Shown here: positions 23,911 to 35,633 of the stretch, in pieces
How the letters are laid out: every line of letters starts with the position of its first letter
Position numbering within the stretch: the first letter of the stretch is position 1
Source of the DNA: Ectobius pallidus
Lineage: Eukaryota; Arthropoda; Insecta; Blattodea; Ectobiidae
Length of the DNA: 64,000 bases
Direction of reading: 5' to 3'
NCBI GenBank assembly: GCA_964059195.1
Contig: CAXKWD010000006.1
Location: forward strand, 174,094,825-174,158,824
Position numbers and translations under genes: made by a program
Notes under the pieces: generated by a model
Database searches by the model: none
Told to the model about the DNA's origin: nothing
Seen by the model: only the letters and a program-made list of their open reading frames with translations

Positions 23911-24760
23911 TAGGGACCGGATTTTTAGGTTTTTACCTATTTTTTCCTTGCTTCCAAAACAAAAAGCGCTCATACACTTTTTCGAATCATGTCCATAGGA
24001 TTCACCCACATTAATTCTGTGGCACCTAAAAATACCTAAATGGGATATAAAAACCTAAATATACCTAAACGGGATATAAAACCTAAAATATCTAATTTAG
24101 GCTGCTTTTTTGTCTTTTTTGTTCGTCAATTGAGAAATCGATATTTTGCGGGAAGAGAATAATTTTTGTCGGGTTGAAATTAATACCACCAGCGTTTCGT
24201 TCAATCCATTGTCGTCTAGGTTGGACAGTATCAAGAGGGGAAGTGTAAGAGTACCAGAGTATTTCTTTTAAAATATTCGTATGAACAACCATTGTTGCCG
24301 TGTATGAACAAGGATATAGATTTCTGTGTTTTAAAGCGCTTGTTTGCCTTTAGTACTTCCCTGTCATTCATACTGAGTGGTCACACTGTGAGTTTTAAGA
24401 AGGCGTGTTAATTATGCCGATACAAATGAAATCGAGTTTATTACGACAGTGGATTGGCGATGACCTGAATATAATCATTTTCCCCTTCTTCTTTTCTTCT
24501 TCTGAGGTTATTTTATGACGTTGCACCCCGCGGGTTTCTACGTCTGCTCTGTCCTAAAGCAAGTTTACACAAATTTAAGTCAATTTTGTTAAGTTAAACT
24601 TCACAGGTATTATGTATTGAATCCTATGTAGCACATTCAAATTCATTAAACCAATTATTCTACTCGAAAACGATATTTTGGACAAGAAACCTAAAAAAAA
24701 CTATTTCACCTAATGGGAACCTAAAACAGTGTTTTTAAAAACCTAAAAATCCGGTCCCTA
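23911..24760. mobile_element. Non-autonomous hAT element, 850 bp, perfect 8-bp TSD
   Basis: The terminal inverted repeats are perfect over 25 bases and start TAGGGACCGGATTTTTAGG. They are flanked by CTTATAAG at 23903-23910 and at 24761-24768, an 8-bp duplication fitting the hAT preference nTnnnnAn. Near the ends are clustered copies of cctaaa/ataaaacctaa, probably subterminal transposase-binding repeats. There is no transposase frame. Confidence 0.85.
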
Positions 24761-24957
24761 CTTATAAGTCATAAACGACCGTACAATATGTGATAATATC
24801 AATTTTTTGAAAGACCCCATGTTATATTGTTATTGTAATGTTAATGTAATGTTAGTGTGTTGCTTTTTTCTTCACGTGATTTAGAAGCTACACATAGGCA
24901 CTGGTTTTTTATTTATATCAAACGTAAAATAGGATAATATGCATAATGATAATACCA

Positions 24958-25685
24958 TCTACTCTTATACAATTCAACGGCCCTAAATAGCGTGCTCACT
25001 CGCTCGCCCGCTTCGTGAAACATCGGGTATACTCGGCGATGTTCGTCTCTGGCAGTGTAAACTTTCACGAATTTCACGAAGAGTACAAAATTAGGAAAAC
25101 CGTTTCTTTATTATGTAAAGCCTAAGTGAAATGAACACAATGAACAAATATTCTAATTTTATTTTTACTTACAATTTTCATAGCTCTGAACCACAAACAT
25201 TTTTAATAATCTACCAGTGTAATTTTCTTAAAAATCCTGGAGTCAATGAATAATGGCGGGCGAAGCCGGGGGCAACAGCTGTAAAATATTGATGGTTTAA
25301 TTCTTGAAATATCGCTGATAATAAAAATCCAAACAAACCATTCCTTCCCTTGAAACATAATATAATTTCTGAAAATGACACTGAATGTATCAAATAAAAA
25401 TCACATCATATTCATCTGTCAACAAACAGTTGAGAAACAATACGTATTATGTGTTCACAGTTAGCTTTGGAACTGCATAATCGAATCTGAGATCGTTTTT
25501 TCAGGCGGCGCTTTCTAATCGTGGAATGTACTCTGAAGCCGGAATTTTAGCTGTTTCATTTGTTATTAATGGCTTAGTTTATGAATGATTCGCGTGCAAG
25601 TGTTAATAAATATAATGCTTTAATATTTATTATACTCTTAATTTTTAAATTAATTATCGTGGGAGAAGCCACGGACATCCACTAG
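24958..25685 (+). mobile_element. Non-autonomous Helitron, full length, 728 bp
   Basis: It begins TCTACTCTTATACAATTC after A (24957) and ends CTAG (25682-25685) before T. The terminal hairpin is CGTGG (25658-25662), loop GAGAAG, CCACG (25669-25673). Compared with CGCGG/CCGCG at 4745-4760, both sides of one base pair have changed together. No helicase frame. Confidence 0.8.
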
Positions 25686-25689
25686 TATC

Positions 25690-26759
25690 TCACAAACTAA
25701 AGCTGATAGGGCAAAACTAATTTGGCATCAGAGACCTAAATATACTCAAGAATCGGTATAAAGTCTAAGGCACCAAAATGGCTGTTGATCTGTGCTGTCG
25801 ATGACCGATAAAGCAATCTTGGAAACCAGCACTTGTGTCGCTTTTAGTATGAACAGAAACTGCAACCACTGGCTGAGTGCTTTAATATTGAGAGTACGCG
25901 GTACCATTAATCATTACTCAGCACAATTACTCTTAGTGACAAATCAATTACGTCATCATTTGCGACGATGACAAGAGTGCTTTTAATTTCTGGTCACATT
26001 TAAACTAGATTAATCAAAGTCAGATAGGAATGGAGATTAAGTTAAACTCTACTTGCGACAGACTCCTCTACGAAGAGGATGCGTGTGAAAAAAAAAAACT
26101 CTTGCTCATTTCTTCATCCAGGAATTACTATTTTTTACCCCAAACGACGCCGAAAGTAATGTTTAAGCCTTTTATAACGCTGTCAGAGATTTCACCCTTT
26201 TCTTACAAAAACTCTGATGAGAATAAAGAAGTTTCCCCCGGAGTGTCACTTCGCCCTTGTGCCGCAATTTTTCCAGGGTTAAATTTAACGTGACTGTATT
26301 GGGGAGAAAGACTACTTTTTCGTATAAAAAGTATCTTTTATGTTGCGAGGGGTAGAAAAATGCTTTTCTTACAAATTCCTACATTGTACGAGAATTTCTC
26401 TCACCCCATTACTTCCAACCCTCGCTCTTTGGATTGATCTCGACTTTTTAAGGGAGAAAAATGCGCTGCCAGTGAAGGGGATGAAATGGATTCCAGTATT
26501 CTGTGAGATTCGCTTTCAATAGGATGAAGGAGGGAGGAGATACAGGGAGATAATATATGGACTGAGGCTTCCATGCGAGATTCATATCCACATATCCACT
26601 CGTATAGAGAGAGTGGTAAAAAAAAAATCTTACTTTGAAATGCGGTAGTGCTTATAAAGAGAAAAAAATACAGTGAAATAATAACACCAACTTTCACTAC
26701 CGTTCATATTTCAACATACAGTGGGTATTAGGCAAACCTAACTCAAAGCAGTATTATTC

Positions 26760-26762
<3 letters not shown>
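25690..26762. other. No gene recognised
   Basis: Apparently unique sequence, somewhat richer in GC, with overlapping short frames on both strands (26030-26293, 26340-26522, 26401-26697) and no recognisable domain. Confidence 0.4.
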
Positions 26763-26829
<67 letters not shown>

Positions 26830-26830
26830 T
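26763..26830. repeat. (AAT)n microsatellite, probable LINE tail
   Basis: About 22 AAT units. Read on the minus strand it is (ATT)n and lies just beyond the LINE 3' end, separated from it only by the MITE at 26831-27077, so it may be the LINE's original tail. Confidence 0.85.
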
Positions 26831-27077
26831 GGACGACATTCTGCAGAAAGGAACCAACCCTCAAATTAAAAAAACCGGAATAGATGCTAAATTTTTGCTA
26901 CTGAACTATATATTTACGTTGTGCAAACTAACAAACCCTCTTCATCCATTTATATGCCACCCATGGAAAAAACAAAAACACACTGAAAAGATCGAAGTGG
27001 CTTTTTATTTAACTTTAAATGCCCGTTTTTTAGCTTAAAAATCATGTGGGTTGGTTCCTTTCTGCAGAATGTCGTCC
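26831..27077. mobile_element. MITE, 247 bp, perfect 30-bp TIRs
   Basis: The ends 26831-26860 and 27048-27077 are perfect inverted repeats beginning GGACGACATTCTGCAGAAAG. Both are flanked by AATT (26827-26830 and 27078-27081), a 4-bp palindromic target duplication. The identical ends suggest recent movement. The interior has no meaningful frame. The superfamily is not assigned. Confidence 0.85.
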
Positions 27078-27084
27078 AATTAAT

Positions 27085-27755
27085 CTTTGCAATAGAGAAT
27101 TCCTAAGGAAGCTAAAGGAATATTATCTATTTTTAGAACCCGGAGGTTCATGCCGCGCCTACCTGAGCCCGCTATTCAACCCTATTCTGTGCTAACTCTA
27201 TCCAATCATCCCTCTCAAATCCTACTTCCCTTAAATCTATTGTAATATTGTCCTCCCAGCTACATCTAGGTCTTCCGCGTGGTCTCTTCCCTTCGGGTCT
27301 CCCAGTCAATACTTTTGAGATACGTATTTCCTCCCCATTTCATCCTCCGTGATTTAATAACCCTTACTGTATCTGGTGAAGAGTACAGGTTATGAAGCTC
27401 GTCGTTATGCTATTTTCATCTCTCTTAGGCCCAAATATTTTCCTAAGCCCCCTGTTTCCGAACACACTCAGATTATGTAAGGGGCCATGTCTCATATCCA
27501 TATAATACAACCGGCAGGATAATTGTCTTATAAATGTTTATTTTTAGATTTCTGGACAGAAGACGAGAAGATAAGAGTTTCTGAACTGCATAAAAACAAG
27601 CATTTCCTGATTTGAGTCTACACTTAACTTCTGCCTTAATATTATTTGTGTCTGTAATCATTGCTCCCAGATATTTGATTTTCTCCACTTGTTCAAACGA
27701 TTTACCGGCTATTCTAATATTTTGTGGCGCATTATTTTGACGTTTTTTGATCAAT
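27085..27755 (-). pseudogene. LINE reverse-transcriptase C-terminal fragment and 3' end
   Basis: The frame 27754-27473 encodes the end of a non-LTR reverse transcriptase: KYLGAMITD near residue 28, then CFYAVQKLLSS and LYGYETWPLT at the end, a signature of RTE/CR1-like LINEs. The region 27472-27085 continues with KRPRGRPRCSWEDNI and DLREVGF pieces but has stops and a frameshift. It is 5'-truncated, so it cannot move itself. The 9112-9510 copy covers only the second part. Confidence 0.8.
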
Positions 27756-29163
27756 TACTTAATTTCTTTCTGTATTAATTTCCAACTCATCATTCCTGTA
27801 TGATGATGATGATAACGATAACAACCTCCATGATCTCGTTTTGGTCTCATTCCACACATTTATAGCCTGGATTTCTACATTTCCATCTCCAGAACTTCAA
27901 TTTCTAGTGCAAGCAACCATCCGGTTGACTGATAGGCTATATTTTCCCAACTTTCGCCACCAGGATAGAGTAGGTTATGTCCTTTGTTCTCATTGTTATT
28001 TTGTCATCCACAAAACTGATTGACGACGCCTTTTATATTTATAATTACTTTTATTTTATTTTAAGTTATTTTATAAAAGCTCTTATTAAAAAAATATGTA
28101 AAGCTCATGTTTAGCCTCAGAAATTAACCCTTTAATTTGTGAGACTCAATTTCTCGCGTAAATTATAAATCCGTGCCGGACTGCGAAGAAAACAGTTAAT
28201 AAAATGATTTGGCTCATGATTCATTTCCTGTAGGCCTACTCTATTCTTAAAATTTTACATGCATTTAAAATTATCTTTCGAATTATTTTCAATTGCTTTA
28301 TTACCAATTCAACATAAATAATTGAATCTTGTAAGGTACATTATGCATTTAAAATTTTAAAAAATCATCTTACCCCCCCTTTCCCGCACGTAATTTCTTA
28401 TGCAAAATCCACAGAAACCCTTGCAAACAACGGGTCAACAAGACGTGCGACTTACACCACTTTTCCCCTCGCCACTAGTTCGCAGGTTTGGGGAATGCCT
28501 ATCTCCCCCTTCTACTTCTTCAGTAACGTTTGAGGTTTTCGTCGCTTTTACCAATTCCCTACTTTATTATAGTCTGGAAAGGTACAAAAAAAGTGATAAA
28601 ATGCATTGATATAACCTCACAAAAAAAGAAGGAAAATGTGTGATACCGTTTTCACATTTCTTGCAAAACTCGAAAGGTATGATTTCTATGCAGGAAGGGT
28701 TCGTATTTCTCGTGGGACTGAGAACCAGTAGGGTTTTTAACCCATTTCTTATGTTTCATATGAAATACTGGCCGTGTGTGATTTAGTTTTACAGTCGCCA
28801 GGCAACGGATAACAAATGACAGTCTTCAAGTTGTAATCCCTTTCCACGTCAGACGTATTTCTTTGGTCATAGATTGTATTTCTGTATATTATACGACTCG
28901 AAGTCCATTAAAATGCAAATCTAGTTTTCCAGTTCTTAAGGAATTAATGTGTGAGAAAAACCATTCTCTACCTTCGAGTATATTCAGTTCAATTTCAAAC
29001 AAAATGGCGGCAATGGTAGCAGAAACTCATAGAAAGCTTTATACTTGGTCAGTTTATTTGCTAGTTGACCGAGCGAAGAAACGTCCTTTTTTAACTAGTT
29101 TAGGCCAGTGTCCGTCTGTGTTAGATTAGGCCTATTGATGAGCAGTCGTAAGTTATATAATTC
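27756..29163. other. No gene recognised; one small frame of note
   Basis: At 29002-29129 a frame starts in good context (aacaaaATGGCGG) and reads MAAMVAETHRKLYTWSVYLL and onward for about 42 residues. I do not recognise it; it could be a first exon or chance. The rest is AT-rich with no support for a gene. Confidence 0.3.
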
Positions 29164-29335
29164 TGACAGACATATTTCAGAAAATTGGCAACTTAAATCA
29201 AATTAACGATTTTATAATAAAGCCTACTTTCCTATATTTTTTTTATATATAGAGTCTATTGTAGGCACCTACAAATTAATCTTATAAAATAGTTTAAAAA
29301 TCAAGAGGATTCCACGAAAAGTCCGAAGTATATTG
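29164..29335. mobile_element. hAT-like element, one end only
   Basis: Matches the right end of the hAT element at 61754-62489 (tatttcagaaaattggcaactta to aaaagtccgaagt). The left part and the target duplication are missing. Confidence 0.55.
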
Positions 29336-29339
29336 ATCA

Positions 29340-30563
29340 GTATAGTCGTAGTTGGGCAAGTATAAACTCGTGGCGGACCGCAAAGAAAACAGTTAACACA
29401 ACTATTAGGCCAGTAGTTTACTGAGTGTCAGAATGTTACTTTCTAAGATTACTTGAACGGGAAAAATCTCCGTCCATCAATCAGTTTGTCCCTATTTAGG
29501 TTATTCTGGACCAGATCAGCTGACCGTTACGGGAGTAACAACCAATGAACAGTCACATGCTTTTTAAATAGCAAATCATAACTATACTACAAAGCCGCGT
29601 TGCTAACTCATTCATTGACAAAATTGTTTAAATCAGAAACTTGATATTTGGCATAGCCTATTTATAGCTTATAGCCTGTTACTGACGAAAATATTCCGAA
29701 AAGTTTTAAGTTTTAATATGTTACCCACCGGAAAACATTCAAAATGGCGGACGCAACTTTAAGTTATATGTAGACCTTCTTAGTAGCTAAACGGAAAGTA
29801 GTACCAAATAACAGACTGTACCAGCAGTAACGGATTTTGAGAGATCTACAAGTTTGGTCCAATGGCATTTTCGTCGTATCTCCGTCGGTTATACCTTGAA
29901 TAGAGTTACAGTATTTTATTTTAAGTAAATTTTGCATATTTCCCTTACTTGCCTATAGGGATAAGAGAGAAGAAACGTATTTTGACGAGTGTTAGAAAAT
30001 TGTATTTTTTATTTGTTTTGTTTCTCTCTCTCTCTTTTTTGTTTGTTTTTTTTCCCCCTTACTGCCAAATGTTTATTTCTCCTTTCTCTTTCTGTAGAGA
30101 GGGAAATCAATTTGTATGTATTTAGCAGCACTAACTATATGTCTACACATTCCTCCAATTAAAAAGTTTTTTCTTTTTAAAATGTCTACTGGTAAAATGA
30201 CAAGTGTCGAATCCAGTAGACTCTTTTGTAATTTTCTTGGTACAATAAATATATCAGATATCAGATATTTCCCTCACTTTATGTAATTTTTTACACATTC
30301 ATAAGACAACAGGCTCGTAAAATTTAGCAGAAATATCGGGAAATCCAACTGCCAAAACTAGCGCAAAATTTGGTGTTTCTACCTGCCCTATAAAGTATAG
30401 AAAAACTGACTGGAAATCCGTGACGTCATTCATATCTACGACAGACTGGATCACCCACTTATTAACATTCATGTTTACTCACTTTCAGATGAACTAAGAA
30501 CTTGAAATTTGGTAAACTTAAAGGCTTTAGCCTATATAACCTTTGGGAAATTCCAAATTTTTA
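29340..30563. other. No gene recognised
   Basis: AT-rich, with a CT/T-rich tract at 30020-30060. It contains the short motif ggcggaccgcaaagaaaacag (29371), which recurs near other repeats. Confidence 0.4.
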
Positions 30564-30568
30564 ATTTT

Positions 30569-31035
30569 TTGCACTCCTTAGCTAGTAAGTGTTACTTACG
30601 AAAGTTGTTTACATAGATCGTAAGTTGACATTCCCACACAATCGTGTTGCTAAGGGCGGTTGCGATGAGGTTAAATTACTTACGGTCCAAGCGCCACGTC
30701 ATAATTCATTACGATACACTTCATAATACAAACCTTTATGGACACGGCCCCCAGGACAAATATTCGGTTCCCATAACAACAAACACATGCGAATCACTTT
30801 CTGAAATAAACATCTATTTTCAAGAATGTATTTACATAATATTTTCAGGTAATATCACAATTAATATAATTAAATTGATATAAATAATCATCGTGCAAAA
30901 AATAGCATGCAATACACGGGCCGTAAAGGCATTTACGGGTCTCGAAAACTTAAGAACCCTCGGCTGCGCCTCGGGTTTTCAATCTGTTTCTTCGACCCGT
31001 AAACGTGCCTTACGTCACTTGTATCGCAATATACT
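30569..31035 (+). mobile_element. Family C element, full length, about 467 bp
   Basis: Ends TTGCACTCCTTAGC and GCAATATACT, flanked by ATTTT at 30564-30568 and 31036-31040. The terminal hairpin runs 30898-31035, with arms gccgtaaaggcatttacggg and cccgtaaacgtgccttacg and an inner CCTCGGCTGCGCCTCGG. Confidence 0.75.
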
Positions 31036-31240
31036 ATTTTATCCTCCAAAAAATACTTTGAAAGGTTTTGTACGCCTTCAGATGTTTGAGAAAAATAAAG
31101 GAATATTATTGAAGTGAGGAATTTGCTGTAAATTTGTCCTGATAATATTCTAGTTATTCAACTTATTCCATCATATATGCTAATCAAACTTTCTCAAGAG
31201 ACCGTGGTCTAAAACTCAATAGTTTCTTAAATATGGCCTA

Positions 31241-31936
31241 TTAGCAGGTGCCCGCAGCTTCGCCCGCGGTAATTAATTCAGAAATTAAAAATTAAGAGCA
31301 ACATAATTAAAACATTATATTCATTAACACTTACACATGAATCATTCATAAACTAAACGATTAATTTAATTAATGAAACAGCTAAAAATCCGGCTTTGAA
31401 GTGAATTCTACGATTAGAAAGCGTCGCCTGCAGAAAACGACTCTTATTCGAGTTCTCTGGCCCTGAAAACGCCTGCATAGTGAGTACCGTCCAAGTCGAT
31501 CAATGTTTGTCCATTTAGGCCCATATTCATTATCCCTCTTCCGACTATGTTGCAAATTTCAGATGTCTGCGGGCCTTGGCATTATAAACAAATGAATCGA
31601 CCATGGTGGGCTTACAAAATGCAGCGATTCTTTTATTTCCCAATTATGGCAAAAAAAAAAATGGCAAAGACACCTGCAACTGATTTGACAATTGAAATGT
31701 ATTACTGAAAACTGATGCTTGGATAGCGAAAAAATTCAAGTTTTTTTGCCAGTTTTTCACTCATAACTCGCGAACGAAAGCGAAATAATAAAACCCGGCT
31801 TCGAGGTGCATTCGCCCACCCTTCAGTCCATCTATGTTAAAAAATTCAGATCTCTGCGTTCGGTAGATTTCGCTGGGCATCGCGCACAGACAGACAAACA
31901 GACAGAAAGATAAACACTTCCTTTTATTATTATAGA
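31241..31936 (-). mobile_element. Non-autonomous Helitron, 696 bp
   Basis: On the minus strand it is A|TCTATAATAATAAAAGG...CTAA|T. The terminal hairpin is CGCGG-GCGAAG-CTGCG, with one mismatched pair. It carries a short (AGAC)n tract near 31890. Confidence 0.7.
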
Positions 31937-32929
31937 TTAACTACATCTGGCAATTTTTTCCATCAGTTTACCTGATTTTAGTTCAAGCTTTATTGATATG
32001 AAATACATACAGTATTATAAAAATAGGAGCATAAGAAAATGTGTGCGACTGGATATCTACTAGTATGACAATGAGATTGGGCTATAGCCTTGTAAAGCGA
32101 ATGCTTAGAAGTTCTTGGAACTAGTTTCCAAGCTTCTGTAATAAAACTAATTAAGTCAACCTGATATTTAAATAACCCGGTTGCACCCAGAATTCCTGAA
32201 CCACAAAAACTTCATTAACGACATTGTTTTATCAAAATCATTCCATCTCACGATATTAACCGTGTTTAGAAAGCTGTGATCAAAGATATCGTCAGCATAT
32301 CAAACACAGCTTATATTAAAATGGCCTCTAATTACACGCCATTTGCCTGTAGAACGAATTCCGTGTATAGATTAGCTCCAGATTACAACAACAACAATCG
32401 CAATTGACAGCAGGGAATCGGAACTGTGAATGCCTTGGAGAATATTGCATGCGGCCAATCCTGCCATGGCCTCCTATGTTCCTAATTATGACCCATTTCT
32501 TATAATTAACCAAATAAAAGTCAAACGAAATAGATTTCCGCGTCAATGTGTGTTGATATCAATTTAAACTGGTTTAGTCTTCTTTTTTGACAGCAATATT
32601 GAAGTAATGACATGGTGTATGACAATTTTTGCTGATTTATAGCTCGGTTTACCTTGGAAACTTCAATTTTAACCTTACAAATCAAACAAAATGCACTAAA
32701 GATATGGGTTATGTCGTAACCTTCAATCTTACATGCAATAAAATTTTATGTGTTTCTAAATGTAATGGAGGATCCCGCATTCACCACTCCTTCCCTATAT
32801 TATTGTTGCGTCATCCTATAATCTGTAAAACATTTCACAGAAATAAAACAGTAGACTCATGAAGTAATAATACTGTCTTGCTAATGAAAAAATACTGATT
32901 CCTTCTATTTACTTCCTCTGCCTATACCA
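31937..32929. other. No gene recognised
   Basis: 31965-31985 is a leftover family B end (atcagtttacctgatttta). The remainder is AT-rich with no domain-bearing frame. Confidence 0.4.
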
Positions 32930-33110
32930 TAGGTACCTTAGGTAGAGGAAGCATTGTTTTCGACCCCCAAATTAGAAGTTTAGTTTTATTAGCATAAATA
33001 AACGTTTTGAGGTTCCCTGAATCTAAAAATAGGCTACTACTTTTGGAAACATGTCTGTGTGTCTGTGTGGATGTCTGTGAAGAGCCTAGCTCCAAAACGG
33101 AAAATCGTAT
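32930..33110. repeat. Family E fragment
   Basis: Similar to 21745-21870 and 22555-22620 (ggtagaggaagcattgt, gtctgtgtggatgtctgt, tcgtatgaaaat). It directly precedes a family B copy. Confidence 0.45.
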
Positions 33111-33124
33111 GAAAATAAACCAAC

Positions 33125-33757
33125 GACGATCATTCTGTACAGTGTATACCAAGTTTCATGAAAATCCGATAAAGCGTATTTGAGTCATGGCGCCTTTCTA
33201 ACATAATACTATTAAAATAGGCACTACAATGGGCATTACTCCGGTAAAGGTCAACCGATTTGGTCCAATATCAATATGGTTTTTCCCATGGACGTTACAA
33301 ATGCGTATACCAAGTTTCACGAAAATACGATAAAGCGTATTTGAGTTATCGCGCCTTTCTAATATGTTACCCTAAAAATAGGCACTAAATTGGGCATTAC
33401 TCCGGTACCGGTCAACCGATTTGGTCGATTATCAACAGACGTCTTCCCAAGGTCATTATAAATGCGTGTACCAAGTTTCATAAAAATCTGATAAAGCGTA
33501 TTTGAGTTATGGCACCATTACATAATAGTATTAAAATAGGCACTAAATTGGGCATTACTCCGGTACCGGTGAACCGATTTTGTTCAGTATCAATAGGGTT
33601 CTTCCCATGGACGTTATAAATGCGTATAACAAGTTTCATGAAAATCCGATAAAGCGTACTTGAGTTATGGTGCGTACAGACACACAGACAGACAGACACA
33701 TTTTCCCGTCGGCACACATAATGTCATAAAGTAGGCCTACCATTCTGACACTTAAAA
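33125..33757 (-). repeat. Dispersed repeat family B, unit array only
   Basis: Units anchored on GGGCATTACTCCGG lie at about 33231, 33392 and 33550, so the period is about 160 bp. The element ends in the (AGAC)n tract and ccattctgacactta. The part with the tRNA-like region is missing. Confidence 0.7.
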
Positions 33758-33867
33758 ATGGAAAATAATTCACTATACAAATGCAGACTCTCACAGGAGA
33801 GAGGTATCAGTTAGAGAGAAGAGAAATAGAGTTTTCCCTCATTAAGAGCACAGTCCAGGCTACCTAA

Positions 33868-33872
33868 CTTAT
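33868..33872. repeat. Target-site duplication CTTAT, left
   Basis: CTTAT directly before the 5' LTR; the identical 5-mer follows the 3' LTR at 42144-42148. Five bases is the usual size for BEL/Pao integration. Confidence 0.95.
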
Positions 33873-34795
33873 TGTTAAGTTTCGTGTAAAACTTAAAGGT
33901 AGTAAGGAATTTGTGACGTAGGAATGTTATTGAGTCACTGCCTCTAGATCATGTGTTGTTTTTATATCGATATATTCAAGAGAGAATCGTTTATTTTAGA
34001 ACTGTAAGTTTGTTAGTTTTTTGAAGTCACTCTGTCTCTATATAATCCAGTCTCTTTCGTGGCAACGCCCCATTCTTCTACTATTCTTCAAGAAGTCTTC
34101 AACCATTCTTCGCCATTCTGCTACATACATTCTACGACATTCATTCTACATCTATTCTTCGTGCTACCTGGAACTGCCGGGATTTCGACTACTTCTGCTA
34201 CTTAGTCTACTTTGGAAACAGCACTTCACTTCTTCATACAAGGCGACGTGGAATAGCTGCCTCAAATAACTTCTTTTCATGGAAACGCCCCTCGGTATTC
34301 CGAGGTTGTGGAATCATATTGCTCTTCTAATTCACGAGGGTTTGCTGAAGGCAAGCCCTCATAAAAGTAAGTCCATCATTACATCAAATTTTCTATTGCA
34401 ATCAAGGCATTTGTTCTAGAATATACTTACGAGAATTCTGCATTTTTCAATTCTATTATTTCTATATTTTTCTACTGTACTGGGAAATCACAAGAAAAAG
34501 GAAAGGGGTTGAGTGGAATGAATTGTATGTTTGTTACTTTAAGAAGTATTGTAATATAAAGGAAATTCAATATATATGATAAATGTATTAAGTTTCATTA
34601 AGTTTCTATGAACACTAGAAATTTGTTAAAAGGAACAGTAAATACTTTAATTAATAAATTATTACTACAAAGAAAAGTCATACTCTTGCATGAATTGAAA
34701 TTTATTCCCTCCCACATGATAGAGGAGAAAAGACGTTTTCTTGTACAACCTAAAACTTACTACACCTTCATATTTTATGTTAATTAAACGTAACA
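33873..34795 (+). repeat. BEL/Pao 5' LTR, 923 bp
   Basis: Starts TGTTAAG and ends CGTAACA, so it has the 5-bp TGTTA/TAACA inverted ends. It looks identical to 41221-42143 with no length change. A TATATAA box lies at 34039-34045, and CCATTC about 30 bases after it (34070-34075) is a plausible initiator. AATAAA at 34653-34658 may serve polyadenylation in the 3' copy. Confidence 0.97.
34039..34045 (+). promoter_or_regulatory. Putative LTR TATA box
   Basis: TATATAA about 165 bp into the LTR, the only good TATA-like match upstream of the likely R region. The start near 34072 is inferred from spacing and an initiator-like CCATTC. Confidence 0.45.
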
Positions 34796-34803
34796 TAAAA
34801 ACA

Positions 34804-34820
34804 TGGCGACCCTGCCAGGA
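34804..34820 (+). other. Primer binding site, tRNA-Arg-like
   Basis: TGGCGACCCTGCCAGGA, 8 bases after the LTR. It begins TGG, the complement of a tRNA CCA end, and resembles the 3' end of an insect arginine tRNA. The primer assignment is from memory and not checked against this genome. Confidence 0.7.
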
Positions 34821-35633
34821 TAAATGCATAAGTTTGTAATATTAGTATACTTGACATGTCTATATTGTACTTTAAAGTTGGGTTATTTCATGTGCACATA
34901 ACCCAACAATTTGTATGATCACTTGCTAATGCCAGACTGGGTAAGTTTCAGCTCTGGTATATACTGTATGATAAAAGCTGTTTGGAAGAGAATAAAACAT
35001 CGCTTCCAGTCTACACTGTGGATGACTTTGCATTTCCAAATCATCATCAAACCTACATTTTGAAGAATGAAGAATGAAGAAAGAAGTCATCTCTCCACAT
35101 CAGTCAGCATTCATCATTATTCTTCATGGGTGAGAATATATGTGAAGCAGACATTTAAATAAACTTTCTTAATTTTAAAAGAGAACTTAACTTATGTCTA
35201 TATCTTTTGTGACTTCTAATTAACTATTAATATAGGCCTACTGGCACATCAATGATCCCTGTATGTGGGATATAGAAAACTTGAATTTTGAGTATAAAAC
35301 TTTTATTTTTATTCTTAATAAGAATTTCAGTTATAACATTAACCACAATTTGAATAAGGTTAAATGGTGTTTTGAAGAAAATTAACTTGAACTTTTTTAA
35401 TTTGACTAAAACTGGACAGAGAATTTTGTAAATCTGCTTCACCAACGATCATGGTATTTGATAATTTGTACACACATTTCACACATATGTTTTGTCACAC
35501 AAGTGAATACTATTATGCAACTAGCTATTCAAGAAATTGACCATTAAGGTGTGTTAGGAATTTTCTTAAGTTATTAGGGAATTAACTTAGAGCACTTTTC
35601 AAATTATTTCTTACTGCAATTACTCATACCATC
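34821..35633 (+). other. Untranslated leader of the BEL/Pao element
   Basis: About 810 bases between the primer site and the Gag-Pol start, AT-rich, with several short upstream frames. Packaging or translation signals are expected here, but none can be named from sequence. Confidence 0.6.

Noticed and set aside
34021..34269. 82-residue frame in both LTRs
   Set aside because: Identical only because the LTRs are; it begins between the TATA-like box and likely start site and has no known domain.
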